Below the pieces are notes generated by a model. It saw only the letters and a list, made by a program, of their open reading frames with translations, was not told where the DNA came from and searched no databases. A stretch of 44,714 bases of DNA from Bartonella rattimassiliensis 15908 (GTDB lineage Bacteria; Pseudomonadota; Alphaproteobacteria; Rhizobiales; Rhizobiaceae), in NCBI RefSeq assembly GCF_000278215.1, contig NZ_JH725064.1:630679-675392 (forward strand). Reading direction: 5' to 3'. The position numbers were made by a program, and so were the translations under genes. Positions 43,969 to 44,714 of this stretch are shown here, piece after piece. Numbering within the stretch: position 1 is the first letter of the stretch; each line of letters starts with the position of its first letter.

Positions 43969-44714
43969 GTAAGATATAATATCAAAAAATACAATAAAGT
44001 CAATAGTTTGTTTGTAATTATTTTATATGAGTCCACTTAAGAATCCACATTTTTATGCATGTTTCATTTGACCATTTTTTATATAAGATTGCCATGTATG
44101 AATAGACCATAAAAAGAAAATCATGACGTAAATATTATAACGCATGGGGGCATTCAAATGAAATGAAAAGCAGATATCATTCATAACAGTTTATAAATTT
44201 TATGATACGTTTTTATCATAGCACAAATCACATTGTTTAAAAATTTAGTTGTTTGAAATTATAGATAACATAAATTGTATACGTTTAAAGAATGGTATGA
44301 GTTTTGCTCTTTTTTGAGCGAAACCTTCAAAGGAATAATCGTTTGAAACGGTCATAAGCTTATGGGTTTATTCGTAAAGATTGCACAAAGGATTTAAAGA
44401 GAAGATTGATTTTATAACCACGGTATTTTTTTACTGAGGTAGGAAATAAAGGTAATGAAGTTCAAAACGTTATATCTTATGAAATGAAAAGCCTTTTAAT
44501 GAATATAGTGCATAGCTAGTTTTGAAGAACGGAACTATTCGCTTCCATAAAAAAATGGAGGCGGCTAATACATAGCAGTAAAATACTATTTTACCTTAGA
44601 TATGATACTAAAAAACGTTTTAAAAGTTACCATTTAAAAGCACAGAGCACAAATATAGAACGATTAATTTGCAAAGAAGTTATGTTTGAGTACAAAATAA
44701 AAAGATGCTTATGA
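43969..44714 (+). repeat. Long imperfect direct repeat, copy B, at the right edge of the second prophage segment
   Basis: Begins directly at the terL break and aligns with 30420-31350 in the same orientation, apart from a replaced middle (about 44300-44360). Only small changes separate the copies in the matching blocks. It continues to the window end, so its true right limit is not visible. No conserved open frame. Confidence 0.85.

Overview
The window looks like chromosome of a Bartonella-type alphaproteobacterium (order Rhizobiales). Base composition is low in GC with long AT-rich gene deserts. The block pmbA, 3'(2'),5'-bisphosphate nucleotidase-like gene, DUF4170, waaA/kdtA, lpxK, DUF2093, mutL is typical of Rhizobiales. 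A long dCTP deaminase, lldD, a BioMNY biotin transporter and several decayed prophages fit the same picture. The species was not established; the assignment rests on protein recognition and gene order.

Layout. (1) 1-3020: a prophage remnant holding the tail of a 176-aa-type phage protein, a swapped-in exported-protein gene, a compact promoter/hairpin/terminator leader, terS, terL and a stub of a P22-type portal gene. (2) 4246-16141: core metabolism, consisting of lipid A/Kdo synthesis (waaA, lpxK), mismatch repair (mutL), dCTP deaminase and L-lactate dehydrogenase, separated by 1 kb deserts. (3) 16142-24373: a decayed island whose right edge is the 3' end of a tRNA-Thr(CGT) gene. It contains fragments of two P4-type integrases, a Toprim primase, an internally deleted restriction-modification gene, an AlpA-like excisionase, a phage lysozyme cassette and a 14-copy 8-bp tandem repeat. 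(4) 24836-30064: slyX remnant, a membrane protein, an amino-acid permease, bioMNY and a small secreted protein. (5) 30420-44714: a second, mosaic prophage segment between two direct copies of a roughly 900-bp non-coding repeat. It has a lambda-type head module (portal C-terminus, S49 protease, scaffold, decoration, capsid E) and P2/Mu-type baseplate genes on the minus strand. Between them sits an accessory block with hicAB, a frameshifted higB with higA, two antirepressor genes and a membrane protein. A second copy of the terS/terL early region lies on the plus strand.

The most interesting regulatory system is at 34815-36660. Two tandem antirepressor genes each have their own upstream antisense RNA that fits the C4 RNA of phages P1/P7. 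The seven-base antisense element in each RNA matches the ribosome-binding site of its own antirepressor and differs between the copies in step with the target, so the two modules appear mutually orthogonal. Both antirepressors are damaged. A second regulatory motif occurs twice, upstream of both terS copies (1021-1127 and 42952-43058): a near-consensus promoter followed within about 75 nt by a conserved stem and an intrinsic terminator. This resembles the pR'-tR' late-gene gate of lambdoid phages. A third candidate is a possible -1 frameshift site joining the head protease to its acidic scaffold.

All functional calls are by eye from sequence; no database searches or folding programs were run.
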